Assembly: GCA_020796225.1 (NCBI GenBank)
Contig: CM036758.1
Location: 63,569,774 to 63,633,773 of the forward strand
Source: Arion vulgaris
Taxonomy: Eukaryota; Mollusca; Gastropoda; Stylommatophora; Arionidae
Reading direction: 5' to 3'
Length of the DNA: 64,000 nt
A program made the translations under genes and the position numbers. The notes below the pieces were generated by a model that worked only from the letters and a program-made list of their open reading frames with translations, was not told where the DNA came from and ran no database searches. Of this stretch, positions 48,430 to 59,560 are shown piece after piece. Within the stretch, counting starts at the first letter, position 1, and each line of letters begins with the position of its first letter.

Positions 48430-49665
48430 GAAAAAATAATAATACTTGGGTAGAACTGAGGAAAAAAAGTAAAATATGTAATCACTGAAGAAGAAATAAA
48501 AAAAAAAATGTAATTTCTGGGTGGGGCTGAAGAAAAAAGTAAAAATGAATTTTAAAAAAGTAACGTCTGGGTGGAGCTGAAGAAATAAACTAAAAAATGT
48601 AATCATTTGGAAAAGGAAATGTGAAAAAAGTAAATTCTTGGTAGAACTGAAGAAATAAAGTGGCCACTGAAAAATAAATATAACCACTGAAGAAGGATTC
48701 AAGAAAATATCATTTCTGTGTGGAACTTTAGGTGTGGAACTTTAGGTGTGGAACTGAAGAAATAAAGTGAAAAATGTAATCATTGAAGAAGGAATTGAGA
48801 AAACTGTAAGTTCTGGGTAGAACTAAAAGAAATAAAGTAAACCATATAATCAATGAAAAAAGGAATTGTGAAAAAAAGGAATTTCTTGGTGGAACTGAAT
48901 GAAATAAAATAAAAAATGTAATCATTGAAGAAAGAATTAAGAGAAAGTAATTTCTGGGTGGAACTGAAGAAGTAAGGTAAAAAAATGTAATAATTAAAGA
49001 AGGAATTAATAAAAGGTAAATTTATGTGTGGAACTGAAGAAATAAAATAAAAAATGTAATCATTGAAGAAGGAATTAAGAGAAAGTAATTTGTGGAAGGA
49101 ACTGAAGAAGTAAGGTAAAAAATGTCATAATTGAAGAAGGAATTAATAAAAGGTAAATTTATGTGTGCAACTTAAGAAGTAAGGTAAAAAATGTAATCAT
49201 TGAAGAAAGAATTAAGAGAAAGTAATTTCTGGGTGGAACTGAAGAAGTAAGGTAAAAAAATGTAATAATTAAAGAAGGAATTAATAAAAGGTAAATTTAT
49301 GTGTGGAACTGAAGAAATAAAATAAAAAATGTAATCATTGAAGAAGAAATTAATAAAAGGTAATTTTATGTGTGCAACTTAAGAAGTAAGGTAAAAAATG
49401 TAATCATTGAAGAAAGAATTAAGAGAAAGTAATTTCTGGGTGGAACTGAAGAAGTAAGGTAAAAAATGTAATAATTAAAGAAGGAATTAATAAAAGGTAA
49501 ATTTATGTGTGGAACTGAAGAAATAAAATAAAAAATGTAATCATTGAAGAAGAAATTAATAAAAGGTAATTTTATGTGTGCAACTTAAGAAGTAAGGTAA
49601 AAAATGTAATCATTGAAGAAAGAATTAATGCGAAAGTAATTTCTGGGTGAAATTGATACTAAATT
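48430..49665. repeat. ~70-bp minisatellite with 210-bp higher-order repeat
   Basis: Basic unit: GGTGGAACTGAAGAAATAAA, AAAATGTAATCATTGAAG and GGAATTAA..AGTAATTTCTG. In the right half three unit types alternate (TAATTTCTGGGTGG, TAAATTTATGTGTGGAAC, TAATTTTATGTGTGCAAC), and the trio recurs at about 49220 and 49430, 210 bp apart. Left units are shorter and irregular. Phe-rich minus ORFs are artefacts. Confidence 0.9.
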
Positions 49666-49799
49666 TGAAAAATGTAACTGGCAAGAAATAGTTGCAGTTT
49701 TATGATTCAGTCAAAAATATCAGAATGATAAAAATATGATAAATAATGTAAGCAGTTCATTGATATTACATAAAATAATGATGACAATAATGTATGGTT

Positions 49800-50050
49800 T
49801 TTCTTCTCAAAAGCTTCATATCGATTACTTGTTAAACCACTCTTTGTGATTTGTATGTGATCCAGGCCTAAGAGCGATTGTATGTTGTGCAAGTTATCCG
49901 CCTACAAGTAGGCCTGCACATCCGATTTCTGAGATGCTTTTTATTTACTAGGGTAGCTTCCTAAGGTCCTACATTAGTTGCCTCTTATGACATGCCTCGT
50001 AGGTCGCAGTGGTACTATTCTTTGCTTCCCTTGCAGGCCCGACATGGATG
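49800..50050 (-). mobile_element. SINE-C copy with perfect 11-bp TSD
   Basis: From CTTCTCAAAAGCTTCATATC through GCCTACAAGTAGGCCTGC and the motif (TTGCCTCTTATGACATGCC) to CCCTTGCAGGCCCGAC. TSD AATGTATGGTT is at 49789-49799 and 50051-50061. Confidence 0.93.
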
Positions 50051-50061
50051 AATGTATGGTT

Positions 50062-50740
50062 AAAATACTGTTTGACAAAAACATATGTCTGAGTCACTGA
50101 AAAGTAAACAAAAAGTGTTTTGGATAAGAGAACAGTTGTACATATTACAGTATAAGCCTCAAAAATGTATATATGTTTTGTAAAATATAAATAAATAACT
50201 TTTCTTATGTTCTTCTAAATTTCTTGCAAAATTAAAAACCATATTTTCTTGTGTGCAGAATAACAAATATTTTATTTGATGTTTTACTTGGATCGGATTA
50301 AATTTGTGCATATTTTCCACAAATTCATCTTCTTTTGTGGTTTAAACCACATTTTGGGACAAAGGCCTTAAACTAACTCTTGAGTGTTCATGGATTTTGT
50401 TGCTTAAGATTTTTACAGGATGGGGTAGCCATTCCCGAGCCAATTTTCCAAAAGTAACCTGTTCTTAATCTCGAACAAAATAATGGAATACATTAAGTTC
50501 TATGGAAAAATGACAATATATTTGTAAAATGAAACAACTTTTAGATATATAGATTTTGTTATTTGATTATACAGAACAATACAATATTAAATATTTCTTG
50601 TATAAAAATGGTAATTAAAACATGGACTATGCAGCTTTGCAATTAGTAACCTGCGTTAATTTGGTTTATGTCTACTTTCATTGTTATGATTTTTTTGCAT
50701 TTAGTTAATTGTAGTTTTTTTTCATTGTTATTTATTTTGT
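50062..50740. other. AT-rich stretch with an unassigned repeat-like segment
   Basis: GGGACAAAGGCCTTAAACTA, TTTTTACAGGATGGGGTAGC and CATTCCCGAGCCAATTTTCC (50357-50448) have the look of a dispersed repeat, but no second copy is in the window. Confidence 0.3.
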
Positions 50741-50749
50741 CACTTATCT

Positions 50750-51008
50750 TGCCCGTGTGGTGCGGGGACGCAAGGGAAGCAAAGAATAGTATAACTCGAC
50801 CTACAAAGCAAAGTAAGAGGCGACTGATGTAGGACCTATGGAAGCTACCCTAGTAAATAAAAAGCATCACAGAAATTGGAAGTGCTGGCCTACTAGTAGG
50901 CACATAACTGGCACAATGTGCAATCACTCTTAGGCTTAGACCACATACAAATCACACAGAGTGGTTAACAAATGGTTGATATGGAGCGTTCCAAGAAGAT
51001 GAAGAAGC
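50750..51008 (+). mobile_element. SINE-C copy with ~9-bp TSD
   Basis: GCCCGTGTGGTGCGGGGACG, motif weakened to AAGTAAGAGGCGACTGATG, CATCACAGAAATTGG, GTTAACAAATGGTTGATATG, tail AGAAGATGAAGAAGC. TSD CACTTATCT is at 50741-50749 and 51009-51017. Confidence 0.9.
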
Positions 51009-51228
51009 CACTTATCTCATCTTGTTGTACCTTTGTGATATTGAGGTAAAGTATAGGTTGAGGAGAAGGTGCTCAAGTACTTCATATAAGGAGGTGTTCA
51101 GGGGCTAAACTATTTCACCAGATCAGTACTTGCATGGCTGTTCTTTTCCTCTGTTTCTCTTCACTCTTCGCTGTCGGTTGTAGAGTCGCAGATAGCAAAG
51201 TTAACAACTCGCTGTGCTAGTGGCCATG

Positions 51229-51478
51229 GAAATTCCGGAGTTCAAGGACAACTTGGACCTAAAGTTCTCTGTGTATACGTTTTGTGGTTGGACTACAGGA
51301 AATGCTGATCTTTTACTTAGGGATCAAAATTACAAGTACCTCTAAAGTCAGAGTAAAGCTCACCTGAATGGCAAGGGATATTGATTATAAGGAAAGCACA
51401 CCTTCATGCAAAAATTAATGAGATATATGATATTAAATGCCATGACTACGCCTGAATTCATAGCGAGCGAACACACAC
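51229..51478 (+). repeat. Dispersed repeat H, longest copy
   Basis: GGAAATTCCGGAGTTCAAGG, TTGTGGTTGGACTACAGGAA, AAGTACCTCTAAAGTCAG, GGAAAGCACACCTTCATGC and CGCCTGAATTCATAGCGAG. Partial copies are at 6350, 11765, 22240 and 43868 (reverse). Type unknown. Confidence 0.6.
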
Positions 51479-51930
51479 AAAATTGCCTGCTTTCCCTGGA
51501 GGAATTCTGTTTCTAATTTTACATTTACATTCGACCTGGCTATATCATTTGTGATTTTCTTTCTGCTTGATACAGTGAGTATTCTCTTTAATAATCTCAT
51601 TTTGCCAGTAAATCTATTCATTTTAAATTTCATTGATGCTGTATTAACAAAAGCATGTTCTAGAAATCTCTTCTTATCCTGACACTGAGTTAAGCAAAAC
51701 AGGATTAGTGGGGGGAAAAAAAGGCCTAACTCGAAAATAAAAGTTTCACACCAGTTTCTATCAATTTGATTAGTTTTGCCGCTAGTACTATTCATTTTAT
51801 TAGTGTAATGTAGACAAACTCTGACTTTGAATCTGACTGCAGTTCCTCTCTATTTTATTTGTCTGGTTACTAGTATTACCATTTATTTGTACTTAAACAG
51901 AAATCTATATACTTTGTATATGTTACAAAA
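51479..51930 (-). other. Unassigned; 120-residue minus ORF of doubtful value
   Basis: A minus ORF (51433-51795) begins MNSTSGKTNQIDRNW and ends inside repeat H, so its last residues are repeat-derived. I see no domain and no supporting splice pattern. It may be a chance ORF. Confidence 0.2.
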
Positions 51931-51937
51931 CTAGGTC

Positions 51938-52112
51938 ACTAATAACCTTTCTTATAAATGAAATTAATAAACTTTCTTATAAATGTCACTAATAAACTTT
52001 CTTATAAATGTCACTAATAAACTTTCTTATAAATGTCACTAATAAACTTTCTTATAAATGTCACTAATAAACTTTCTTATAAATGTCACTACTAAACTTT
52101 CTTACAAATATA
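51938..52112. repeat. 25-bp minisatellite
   Basis: TCACTAATAAACTTTCTTAT plus AAATG repeated about seven times, very uniform. Confidence 0.95.
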
Positions 52113-53380
52113 AATAATAATTGCAGGCGTTCTTTTCTAATAATTTCCAAGAAAATATCAATTTTCCCTTTTGAGTGGGGAGGGGTATAGTATCTAGGGG
52201 GGTTTGTCGAACGAAGAGCTTTCAAGTTGTGAGGTGATTGCAAAATGGACTACAATTTCTGCAGAGAAATGGAGTTCAATATTCAGAGTGGGATCACAGT
52301 TACAGTAGGATTACAGTTACAGTAGGATTACATGTATGGTGTGGCTTAAGAGTATACCTAAAATGACTCTAGAGTCTAGATGAATAGGATTGGCTTCATT
52401 CTATCAGGTTTTCTCATATGGCTAGGTGTAATAATTTTTTAGGCATGTGATGAGAACACATTGTTACAATCGGCAAAATCAAAAAGAAAAAATGTTTTAA
52501 CCAGAAGATGTAACATCTAAACTGATAGTCCGCACTAAGAACAGATATTTGTGGAGATCGCATATTCCAGCCGGTAAGTCCCATTACTTATTATGATGTT
52601 ATACTAGTGTATTATTCTTTATGTAAAAGTTAATAATTTAGCAAGCATGATCTCATAGTGTGGGGGTTAAAAGAAAGAAGGGAACCAATAAGAAAAGGAA
52701 AGACATCTGTTCTGCCATTGAAAAGCTTAAAAATTTAGGTTGTATTTAGAAATGAAGACAATGGGATCGAGAGAGAGAAATGAAGACAGTAACAATTAAT
52801 TATGAAGTTGCAAGTCAAATGTACAATTTTGTAAGAGCTGCTAGATTGCAAGAGCTGGGATTTAAGATTGGAGTTTCCAGGAAAGAACATCACAACAGGT
52901 ATATGAGTAGGCTTATCATTGAAAATCAACATGTACAGCCAGTTGCTGGACATTGTTAAAGATATTGCGAAGGAGATCGGAGCACCTATGGACATTTCTG
53001 GAGTGCAATGAAAATATTCCAAATTGAAACAGTAAAATTGTGTTTTTATATAACATTGGACTTCATGCATATTGCAATAAATAATCAAACAATAAATTTG
53101 GAACACTACGCACAGTTATTGATCTCGAAAACTACACAAAGTATGTTTGTAAACTTGACTGACATTTATATTGTACACTAAGTACTTTACGAGGTGAAGT
53201 AGTTCCATCTGTGATGGCTTGGTCACCTCTACTAAATGAAAAAGGATCATTTACAATGGCAAGTATGAAAAGTGATAAATCTCAGAGTGCAAAAGAAGTT
53301 TAAGGAACTGAGACTCGATTTCAAATTGGTTTACAAGAGCGTAGGATAACATTGTATTCTTTCTGGATGGCCACTACACC
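52113..53380. other. Low-repeat stretch, possible intron or intergenic
   Basis: No repeat match. Incidental 123-residue minus ORF at 52735-53106. Short direct repeat GGGATCACAGTTACAGTAGG / GATTACAGTTACAGTAGG near 52290-52335. It could be intronic if the exon at 53632 is real. Confidence 0.35.
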
Positions 53381-53384
53381 GTAA

Positions 53385-53517
53385 CCTCTGTCACTCCGTA
53401 ATTTTTTGCCCCGGGTGCACTTATATTACAGTGTATACTGAAAAGGCCAGTATATTGGCTTTGCGTCACCTACAAAAATACAGAGAGCCAGTATATCCGC
53501 TCAGAAGGGTAAATGAG
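53385..53517. mobile_element. Decayed piggyBac-type MITE, family 2
   Basis: TTAA at 53518-53521 on the right; the left border reads GTAA. CTCTGTCACTCCG, AGTGTATACTGAAAAGG and TTGGCTTTGCGTCACCTAC correspond to 46060-46201. Confidence 0.45.
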
Positions 53518-53631
53518 TTAAGGTAGATGTGCAATGACTAAGTAGATGTGTTATGAAACTTAATTTACATTGTGTGTATTTTGACAGATCTAACAGGAGG
53601 GACAGAAAACTGAATGACAAAGATTTCCTAC

Positions 53632-53913
53632 CTGTTTCTTTTTGCGAAATTGAAGAAATGCTTCTTGTAGATTATATTTTACTTTCTCAGGCATAACAGG
53701 AGATATGATAGTGTCGTCTGCTCCATTAGTTTCAAAAGCAATAGGTGTATACACTGAATTTATAACACATGTAGTAGTGTCTTCAGAACTAGATTTAGAT
53801 GAAAGTATATCGTTACTCAATTCAAATGATTGAACAGAGCAGTTGGTAGATGAAACAATCTTATCTTGCAGCTCACTTTCAGTATCAGAACACCAACTGT
53901 TGTTATTGAACAT
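53632..53913 (-). CDS. Candidate first coding exon of a host gene (94 residues)
   Basis: The minus strand opens at MFNNNSWCSDTESELQDK, continues as an acidic, Ser/Thr-rich segment without low complexity, and ends KVKYNLQEAFLQFRKKKQ at a consensus 5' splice site (CAG followed by GTAGGA, G at 53631), phase 0. Without splicing it would run 13 more residues to a stop. Upstream a GTAAGT donor (54063-54058) and a CCTTAG acceptor (exon start 53954) could define a non-coding first exon. The LQEAF..FR..K string slightly resembles the ALMS motif (ALMS1, CEP295, C10orf90), but this is a weak impression. The rest of the gene is not recognised here. Confidence 0.4.
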
Positions 53914-54064
53914 TTTAGTTTCAATGTCAATGATATCGTATCATGTCGTATCTTCTAAGGCAGTAGTTCTTTAATAATCTTGTACATTGATATTATACAA
54001 GACTGAGAATGTATGTGATCTTCCGTCATGTTTCCCACTGTTATGATTGGAAATTGTACTTACT

Positions 54065-54120
54065 GTGTGGTACGACTAGTACGAACGGCAACGAGGCAGT
54101 AGCAATAATTTTAAATTAGA
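54065..54120 (-). other. Possible non-coding exon 1 for the 53.6-kb gene
   Basis: The minus strand has GTACCACACA followed by GTAAGTAC, a strong 5' splice-site consensus 150 bp upstream of the ATG. The exon's own start is not defined. Purely an inference from splice signals. Confidence 0.25.
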
Positions 54121-54670
54121 AATGATCAACATTATAAAATTCCACCCTCGTACTTTGGACATCCCACCCAGCGAAATAAATTGTGTCCAGCTACCATGCA
54201 TATTATCATTTTATTTCTCACAGAACATGGAATGTCTGGGTAGTATTTCCGCTTAATCGAGACATATCGTATTTTATTGGTGAAATCCTGTTATAATTTA
54301 AGTCCAGCGCCCTTGACGACACCAAAACATTACATGCCTACGCATATTTCTATCGGTGCTACCTATTGGCTGAAACCAAAATCGACAAACAAATGAAATG
54401 GCACAGTACACTTAACTCGTCGTTATTTAATCTTTGTTCCCGAAAGAGCTAAGTAAGGGCAACCACTTGGAAAACATGAACGAATTTTTATAGTTCCAGA
54501 GTTAATGTCGTTTGCGTTCTTTCTAATCTTCATAAACATCATGACAGTAAAATAAAAATAAATAAATAAATCAATAAAAGAGGATTTAAAAAAGTATTTT
54601 ATTGATATTAAAAAATAACTTGAAGTGTTATATTATAGATGTATATTCTTAACAACATAAACGAATTCCT
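54121..54670. other. Possible promoter-proximal sequence, nothing specific
   Basis: Non-repetitive. No TATA box or CpG cluster that I would defend. Confidence 0.25.
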
Positions 54671-54671
54671 G

Positions 54672-54745
54672 ATTCCGGATTCGAACCACGACCATCAGAA
54701 CGCAAATCAAACTCTTAACCACTTAGCCCTCGCACACCTCCCTTC
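54672..54745 (-). pseudogene. tRNA-like sequence
   Basis: The minus strand gives GGGCTAAGTGGTTAAGAG (box A) and CGTGGTTCGAATCCGG (box B), close to the SINE-G head. Acceptor pairing is poor. Confidence 0.55.
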
Positions 54746-54999
54746 CCCACAGGTAAAATTACTATAAAACAATATTAAACTAGTTTACAGCTAGCTTAGT
54801 GCCACTACTGACATTTGACAAACAGCAATATTTTTGGAGGCCACAGAGATATAGGATTTACAGTAAAATGCCGCGAACATTTTATACCTCTATAAAGTTT
54901 AATGTTGAGATTCTGAAAGAGTTCAAGCACATTATCAACATTAGAAACGGACAAACATCAATTTCCTGGCATGTTATGATAAACGAAGTTCAAAAGATA

Positions 55000-55145
55000 T
55001 TGTGATTGATTGATTGATTGATAGAACAACAATCAGTGCACTTTGGAGAATAACTATGTTGACTGCAATCTATTTCTTACACAGGAAGATCTCAGTGACA
55101 CTGACAGAGGTTCCCAATGTAATTTCAGAATTTCGGAGGTTCAAA
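55000..55145 (-). mobile_element. SINE-E 3' half
   Basis: TGATTGATTGATTGATTGAT, CAGTGCACTTTGGAGAATAAC and ACACAGGAAGATCTCAGTG, then degraded, running into the 27-bp array. Confidence 0.7.
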
Positions 55146-55149
55146 ATGT

Positions 55150-55300
55150 AGCTCTGAACATTTAAGGCTTAAATGTAGCACTGAGAATTTAAGGCTTAAA
55201 TGAAGCACTGAGCATTTAAGGCTTAAATGAAGCACTGAGCATTTAAGATTTAAATGTAGCACTGAGCGTTTAATGCTTAAATGTAACTCTGTCTATTTAA
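55150..55300. repeat. 27-bp minisatellite, left outlier block
   Basis: AGCACTGAGCATTTAAGGCTTAAATGT-type units (27 bp), about five copies, related to the main array at 55890 through ATGTAGCACTGA. Confidence 0.9.
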
Positions 55301-55307
55301 GTCTTAA

Positions 55308-55526
55308 CCCTTTCGCTGCTACATACTTTTCGAGAGCTGAGCTAAAAATAGCTACACTTTGTTTCTAGGTCACAAAAGTGAATGTAGGCCTATAGAAGTG
55401 ACAGTAACAATGTATAGCGTGTTAACACGTCTTTAGCCTACAGAGGAGAGATAAAAACATACGTGTTAATGCGTCTTTAGAAGTGAATGGGCAAAACGTA
55501 TATATACGTCTTTAGCAGCTAAAGGG
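55308..55526. mobile_element. piggyBac-type MITE, family 1
   Basis: 219 bp between TTAA at 55304-55307 and 55527-55530. Ends CCCTTTCGCTGCTACATAC and TTTAGCAGCTAAAGGG. Reverse orientation relative to the copy at 30958. Confidence 0.9.
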
Positions 55527-55530
55527 TTAA

Positions 55531-55885
55531 TTATAGCAACACGAAACGTAGACTTAAATTTAGAAATGTGCTTTCAAAACTGAAATGCCGTTTCGCGGAG
55601 TTAAGATTTTAATGTAATTCTAATTACTAAAGCTTATATGTAGTACATAAATGTTGATGATTACATGTATATTTATGTCATTTATTATTTTATGTAGCAC
55701 GGAGTATTTGATGTCTGTCTACATGTATTGATCATGACATTAGTAGCTTCAATGAAGCTCTACCCATTAGAAGATTGTAAGTACATGTAAGCATTTGATG
55801 ATTATACGATTCTTTTGTCATTTTAAGATTATACACAGTTCTGCATATTTGATGGTTGCATATAGTCCTGCTTATTTATGAGGAT
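55531..55885. repeat. Diverged array flank
   Basis: Scattered ATGTAGCAC / TACATGTA elements and ATTTGATG strings show eroded 27-bp units without a regular period. Confidence 0.5.
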
Positions 55886-56940
55886 TACAAGCTTGTGTAA
55901 ATTTGACGGTTACATGTAGCACTGAATATTTGATGGTTACATGTACCACTAAATATTTGAGAATTACATGTAGCACTGAATATTTGATGGTTACATGTAA
56001 CACTAAATATTTGAGAATTACATGTAGCACTGAATATTTGATGGTTACATGTAGCACTGAATATTTGATGGTTACATGTAGCACTGAATATGTAATGGTT
56101 ACACGTAGCACTGAATATTTGACGGTTACATGTAGCACTGAATAGTTGACGGTTACATGTAGCACTGAATAGTTGAGAATTACGTGTAGCACGGAATATT
56201 TGAGAATTACATGTCGCACTAAATATTTGATGGTAACATGTAGCACTGAATATTTGACGGTTACATGTAGCACTGAATATTTGACGGTTACATGTAGCAC
56301 TGAATATTTGACGGTTACATGTAGCACTGAATATTTGATGGCTACATGTAGCACTGAATATTTAATGGTTACATGTAGCACTGAATATTTGACGGTTACA
56401 TGTAGCACTGAATATTTGATGGTTACATGTAGCACTGAATATTTGATGGTTACATGTCGCACTAAATATTTGATGGTAACATGTAGCACTGAATAGTTGA
56501 GAATTACATGTAGCACTGAATATTTGATGGTTACATGTAGCACTGCATATTTGACGGTTACATGTAGCACTGAATATTTGATGGCTATATGTAGCACTGA
56601 ATATTTAATGGTTACATGTAGCACTGCATATTTGATGGCTACATGTAGCACTGAATAGTTGATGGTTACATGTAGCACTGAATATTTGATGGTTACATGT
56701 AGCACTGCATATTTGATGGCTACATGTAGCACTGTATATTTGATGGCTACATGTAGCATTGAATATTTGCCGGTTACATGTAGCACTGAATATTTGATGG
56801 CTACATGTAGCACTGAATATTTAATGGTTACATGTAGCACTGCATATTTGATGGCTACATGTAGCACTGCCTATTTGATGGTTACATGTAGCACTGAAAA
56901 TTTGATGGTTACATGTAGCACTGAATATTTGAGAAACTCA
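55886..56940. repeat. 27-bp minisatellite, about 39 units
   Basis: Unit TTTGATGGTTACATGTAGCA plus CTGAATA. The period of nine codons keeps frames open on both strands for hundreds of residues (331 residues minus as HVTIKYSVL repeats; plus-strand MVTCSTEYL repeats). Because both strands are open with the same period, neither is evidence for a protein. Variants (GACGG, GAGAATT, GATGGCT) are interspersed rather than in blocks. Confidence 0.97.
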
Positions 56941-56944
56941 CTTC

Positions 56945-57550
56945 AACAAGATAACTAACTACACATGAAGCACATAAATGCATAGATAAAACACAGCATA
57001 TATAGAATAGAAATATGCCTATATTTCTCTTAGGGACAAGTTCATAACAAAGTTGTTCAAATTTCTAAACAAGATAATTAATGCATGTTTAAAAATATGC
57101 ACATATCGAAATTATGCATTGTGAAATAGACATGCAAATATACAAAGATACTATAAACTAAAGAGGGAAAACAAACTTGGATTTATAATTGAAATAGAAG
57201 TGAAGTTCACATCCAAATTGGAAGTGATTTCTCAAACTGATCTCATATTTTAGATTATATATATAAATACAAGTTATGCACATTTCAAAGAAAAATGAAC
57301 GTGTCCCTAATTTATTTAAAAGCAAGCAAACAGTTTCACCGAAAAGAAAGCATATACTACGTGCAACTAGATGTTGTGCAAATTAGTTACATCAGTGCTT
57401 TTAAACCAGTGGTTTGAGGATATACTGTGGTACACGAGGTATTTTGTTGTGGCATGGGGCCATTTTGAAAATCAGAGCTTATAAATGTCTGTTTCAAAAA
57501 CATTTCGAAATTTTTAAAAAAAGTTTTTATTTTATTTTTTATTTCCTTCG
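56945..57550. other. AT-rich, no feature recognised
   Basis: No tandem or mobile structure identified beyond A- and T-rich runs. Confidence 0.4.
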
Positions 57551-57554
57551 CTTG

Positions 57555-57842
57555 CTATTCTTCTTCATCTTCTACTTCTTTTTCTTCTTCGAACGCTCCA
57601 CATCGACCACTTGTTAACCACTCTGTGTGATTTGTATGTGATCCGAGCATAAGACCGTTCGTATGTTGTGTAAATTAAGCGTCTACAAGTAGGCCAGCAC
57701 ATCGGATTTCTGAGACGCTTTTTATTTACTAGAGTAGCTTCCTTCGGCCCCTACCTCAGTCGTATCTTACGACATGCCTTGTAGGTCGCAGTGGTACTAT
57801 TCTTTGCTCTTCTTGCGGGCCCCCGACAACATAGGGGCGATT
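57555..57842 (-). mobile_element. SINE-C copy with long GAA-rich tail
   Basis: TTCTTCTTCATCTTCTACTTC tail, CGAACGCTCCACATCGACC, GCGTCTACAAGTAGGCCAGC, motif CGTATCTTACGACATGCC, head GCGGGCCCCCGACAACATAG. Confidence 0.88.
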
Positions 57843-58200
57843 TTTATATTGATACGAAGAACAAATACCACCACAAGTTGAAAAGCACTGATGTATAAAA
57901 CCTTACCTGCTAGTTAATATCTGCATGCAGATCACTGTTGATTTGTTGTGCAGTCACTGTCTGTAATGCCTGTTGGAAATTTCATTGAAAAAAACAGCAA
58001 AGAGAAGCAAGAAAAGGATAGAAAGAATCTGTAGACAATAAAGAGTAAGACAAATCTGAAACATTTTGATAAAGCTGTTGATCAAATAGAAGGGAGTATT
58101 TTTATCCTGACACTGTGAGGTAAAATAGGATTAAAGAAAAGGTAAAAAATGAAGAAGAAAGAAGAGGAATATTTTGATAAAAGTTAAATTAAATATAGTG
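57843..58200. other. No recognised feature
   Basis: AT-rich lead-in to the 34-bp array. Confidence 0.4.
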
Positions 58201-58204
58201 GAAT

Positions 58205-59255
58205 ATTTTGAGAAAGATTAAATAGAATACAGCGGAAGATTTGAAGACAGATTAACTTGAATAGAGCGGGAGATTTGAAGACAGATTAAGTTGAATAGAG
58301 CGGGAGATTTGAAGACAGATTAAGTTGAATAGAGCGGGAGATTTGAAGACAGATTAAGTTGAATAGAGTGGGGGATTTGAAGACAGATTAAGTTGAATAG
58401 AGGGGGAGATTTGAAGACAGATTAAGTTGAATAGAGTGAGAGATTTGAAGATAGATTAAGTTGAATAGAGTGAGAGATTTGAAGATAGATTAAGTTGAAT
58501 AGAGTGAGAGATTTGAAGATAGATTAAGTTGAATAGAGGGGGAGATTTGAAGATAGATTAAGTTGAATAGAGGAGGAGATTTGAAGATAGATTAAGTTGA
58601 ATAGAGGGGGAGATTTGAAGACAGATTAAGTTGAATAGAGTGAGAGATTTGAAGATAGATTAAGTTGAATAGAGTGAGAGATTTGAAGACAGATTAAGTT
58701 GAATAGAGGGGGAGATTTGAAGATAGATTAAGTTGAATAGAGGAGGAGATTTGAAGATAGATTAAGTTGAATAGAGGGGGAGATTTGAAGATAGATTAAG
58801 TTGAATAGAGGGGGAGATTTGAAGACAGATTAAGTTGAATAGAGTGGGAGATTTGAAGACAGATTAAGTTGAATAGAGGAGGAGATTTGAAGACAGATTA
58901 AGTTGAATAGAGGGGGAGATTTGAAGATAGATTAAGTTGAATAGAGTGGGAGATTTAAAGACAGATTAAGTTGAATAGAGTGAGAGATTTGAAGACAGAT
59001 TAAGTTGAATAGAGTGAGAGATTTGAAGACAGATTAAGTTGAATAGAGTGAGAGATTTGAAGACAGATTAAGTTGAATAGAGTGAGAGATTTGAAGACAG
59101 ATTAAGTTGAATAGAGTGAGAGATTTGAAGACAGATTAAGTTGAATAGAGGGGGAGATTTGAAGACAGATTAAGTTGAATAGAGTGAGAGATTTGAAGAC
59201 AGATACAATGAAATAGAGTGGAAGATCTGAAGACAGATTAAATTGAATAGAGTGG
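58205..59255. repeat. 34-bp minisatellite, about 31 units
   Basis: Unit GAATAGAGTGGGAGATTTGA plus AGACAGATTAAGTT. Variants GAGGGGGAG / GTGAGAG / GCGGGAG and AGACAG / AGATAG occur in short runs, suggesting local homogenisation. No ORF. Confidence 0.97.
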
Positions 59256-59384
59256 AAGATTTGGATATATGTTAAATTAAACAGAGTGGAATATTTTGAT
59301 GCAAGTTAAAAAAGATATAGTAGGTCACTTTGAAATTAGTTAAGAGTGGAATATTTTTTTTTTATTTGAAGAGAATAGAGTGGC

Positions 59385-59560
59385 ATATCTTTTAGACTTG
59401 TTGAAAAGTTAGAGTGGAACATGTTTAGACTTATTGAAAAGTTAGAGTGGAATATCGTTTAGACTTGTTGAAAAGTTAGAGTGGAATATCGTTTAGACTT
59501 GTTGAAAAGTTAGAGTGGAATATCATTTAGATTTGTTGAAGAGAATAGAGTGGCACATTT
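59385..59560. repeat. 34-bp minisatellite, diverged subarray
   Basis: Unit GTTGAAAAGTTAGAGTGGAA plus TATCGTTTAGACTT, four to five copies. Same length and partly the same words (GTTGAA, AGAGTGGAA) as the main array, so probably an early branch of it. Confidence 0.92.

Noticed and set aside
52735..53106. 123-residue minus ORF
   Set aside because: AT-rich hydrophobic translation, no family match, no splice signals at its ends that I could justify.
55872..56867. 331-residue ORF on the minus strand
   Set aside because: It is entirely 27-bp tandem repeat, and the opposite strand is open over the same stretch for the same reason.
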